Of a stretch of 8,086 nt of DNA, positions 6,794-8,086 are shown in pieces. The stretch's first letter is position 1, and each line of letters begins with the position of its first letter. The notes beneath the pieces were generated by a model. That model searched no databases. It saw only the letters and a program-made list of their open reading frames with translations, and was not told the origin of the DNA. This DNA is from Nitrospinota bacterium (GTDB lineage: Bacteria > Nitrospirota > Nitrospiria > Nitrospirales > UBA8639): contig JADFRB010000067.1 of the NCBI GenBank assembly GCA_022561525.1, forward strand, positions 1 to 8,086, written 5' to 3'. The position numbers and the translations under genes were made by a program.

Positions 6794-8017
6794 TTACGTC
6801 GTGTAGGAGGCGTTAATCTTCACATATTCATAAGAAAGATCGGTTGTCCACAACCGGTGGAAGCCTGCGCCTTTGCCTAATGAAACGGACAAGGTCAGCT
6901 CTTTACGTCGCATGACCTGTTGTGCTCGATGGTCGGCTTGTGTGCTCACACGTTGTCCTTCCTGAACGACCGTGACCTCATCAAACTTCAACGTGATGTG
7001 TGTGGGATTGAGCGGGACTCCTGCTCGTCCTATGGCCGCGATGATACGACCCCAATTTGGGTCTTCGCCAAATAGTGCGGTTTTGACAAGCAAGGATGTG
7101 GCAATCGTTTGTCCAATCTGTTTCGCCTCGCGATGGGATTTGGTCCCTTCGACAATGATTGTGACGAGTTTCGTAGCGCCTTCGCCATCTCGGCAAATAT
7201 TTAAAGCGAGCGATTCGCAGGTGTGTTGGAGTAAGGTTTGAAAGGTATTCCAGGCTGGTGTGCCGTGTGTGATGAGAGGGTTCTGTGCCAGGCCATTGGC
7301 AAGGCACAAAACCATGTCGTTGGGACTGCTGTCACCATCAACAGAGATGCAGTTAAATGAATCATCTACTGACTGCGTAAGCGCGCGTTGCAACGCATGT
7401 GGGGTGATCGCGGCGTCGGTCGTGAGATAGGCCAACATCGTTGCCATGTTCGGGTGGATCATCCCCGAACCCTTGGCCATTCCGCCAATCGTGATGACCT
7501 GACGGCCTATCTTAGCTTGGCACGCAATTTCTTTTGAGTGGGTATCGGTCGTCATTATTGCTTCAGCCGCTAGGGTATGACCGGCGCGACTGAGTTGTGT
7601 GATTACCTGAGGGATTCCGCTGCGAAGAGGTGACATGGGGAGGGTTCGGCCAATCACCCCGGTTGAGCCGACAAATACAGCTTGTTTAGGTATGCCAAGA
7701 TGTTTTGCCGTTAAGTCTAAGACCTCTTTGGCATCAGCCATCCCTTGAGGACCTGTGCAGGCGTTGGCATTGCCACTATTGATGATGATTGCTTGTCCAG
7801 TCTTTTTCTTGAGTTGGCGTTGGTTCAACACCACGGAGGCAGCCAGGATTTGATTTTTGGTAAACACGCCCGCGATTGGGCCTTCCCGTTCCGACGATAC
7901 AAGGGCAAGGTCCAAGGTAGGAGCGGGCTTCACTCCGGCATGGATACCTGCGGCCAGAAACCCCTTTGGGGCAGTCACACCGCCCTTTATTTTTTTAATA
8001 GGAGTAGGTTTGCGCAT
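6794..8017 (-). CDS. argJ: ArgJ, ornithine/glutamate N-acetyltransferase
   Basis: A complete 407-residue cytoplasmic enzyme of arginine biosynthesis. The family moves the acetyl group from N-acetylornithine to glutamate, and bifunctional members also use acetyl-CoA. The precursor cleaves itself before a threonine that becomes the nucleophile: here Thr193 in KGSGMIHPNMATMLAYLTTD (residues 182-201), giving alpha and beta chains. Other family blocks are INSGNANACTG (79-89), VGSTGVIGRTLPM (116-128), EGATKLVTI (279-287), FGEDPNWGRIIAAIGRAG (316-333) and the C-terminal TTDLSYEYVKINASY. The block usually close to DGDTSTNDT reads DGDSSPNDM (227-235), a mild deviation near the acceptor site. The ATG at 8017 gives the normal family length; only a weak TAAG-like ribosome site is upstream. 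Whether the monofunctional or bifunctional form is meant cannot be told from sequence alone. The 69 nt upstream hold no feature I can support. Confidence 0.96.
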   Translation of the reverse strand: MRKPTPIKKIKGGVTAPKGFLAAGIHAGVKPAPTLDLALVSSEREGPIAGVFTKNQILAASVVLNQRQLKKKTGQAIIINSGNANACTGPQGMADAKEVLDLTAKHLGIPKQAVFVGSTGVIGRTLPMSPLRSGIPQVITQLSRAGHTLAAEAIMTTDTHSKEIACQAKIGRQVITIGGMAKGSGMIHPNMATMLAYLTTDAAITPHALQRALTQSVDDSFNCISVDGDSSPNDMVLCLANGLAQNPLITHGTPAWNTFQTLLQHTCESLALNICRDGEGATKLVTIIVEGTKSHREAKQIGQTIATSLLVKTALFGEDPNWGRIIAAIGRAGVPLNPTHITLKFDEVTVVQEGQRVSTQADHRAQQVMRRKELTLSVSLGKGAGFHRLWTTDLSYEYVKINASYTT

Positions 8018-8086
8018 GTGGCTTACATTTTCTCGTTTTTATGGTCGCGGGAATGGGAAATTCTGAGTGGTCGGTTGAATAATTTA

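Noticed and set aside
1..8086. CRISPR array, tRNA, rRNA or defence system
   Set aside because: No regularly spaced direct repeats, clover-leaf sequences, rRNA segments or defence-family motifs were found.

Overview
The window reads as a chromosomal segment of a Gram-negative, diderm bacterium, most likely a member of the Nitrospirota (Nitrospira-like). This is an inference. It rests on an exosortase/EpsI/PrsK-type surface-protein locus, a GlrK-QseG-GlrR-type sigma-54 signalling operon with an outer-membrane lipoprotein, moderate GC, and a dispersed-repeat-like hairpin that resembles elements I remember from Nitrospira genomes. No 16S or other decisive marker is present.

Layout. All the convincing genes lie on the minus strand, so transcription runs from high to low coordinates. 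At the right, argJ (8017-6794) is a complete arginine-biosynthesis gene. After a 244-nt gap comes a three-gene two-component operon: a GlrK/QseE-like histidine kinase (6549-5042), a QseG-like lipoprotein (5052-4258) and a GlrR-like sigma-54 activator (4271-2889). The three are joined by short overlaps (11 and 14 nt). The kinase carries two separate lesions: a frameshift at a six-base homopolymer (6256-6261) and an in-frame TAA (5822-5824). The lipoprotein and regulator are intact.

A non-coding gap of about 400 bp (2493-2888) holds an imperfect hairpin repeat and probably the promoter of the next cluster. That cluster is an exosortase (2492-1602), an EpsI-like protein (1334-654), and the 5' part of a PrsK-like membrane histidine kinase starting at a GTG at 643. 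Exosortase and epsI are separated by a striking imperfect palindrome of about 187 nt centred on base 1512. Its two strands encode visibly similar peptides, so it looks like a miniature mobile or REP-like element that has split the cluster.

At the left edge the prsK-like homology stops near base 146, where it meets a plus-strand fragment of a serine recombinase (about 50-169). The two homologies overlap by roughly 24 bases. This is either a real insertion/rearrangement scar or an assembly chimera.

How the genes fit together: exosortase, EpsI and PrsK belong to the PEP-CTERM/exosortase surface-sorting and exopolysaccharide system, which in other bacteria is controlled by a PrsK-PrsR pair using sigma-54. 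Here a different sigma-54 activator operon (GlrR type) lies just upstream. Both histidine kinases in the window are damaged or truncated, while the other genes are intact. I see no tRNA, rRNA or CRISPR array.
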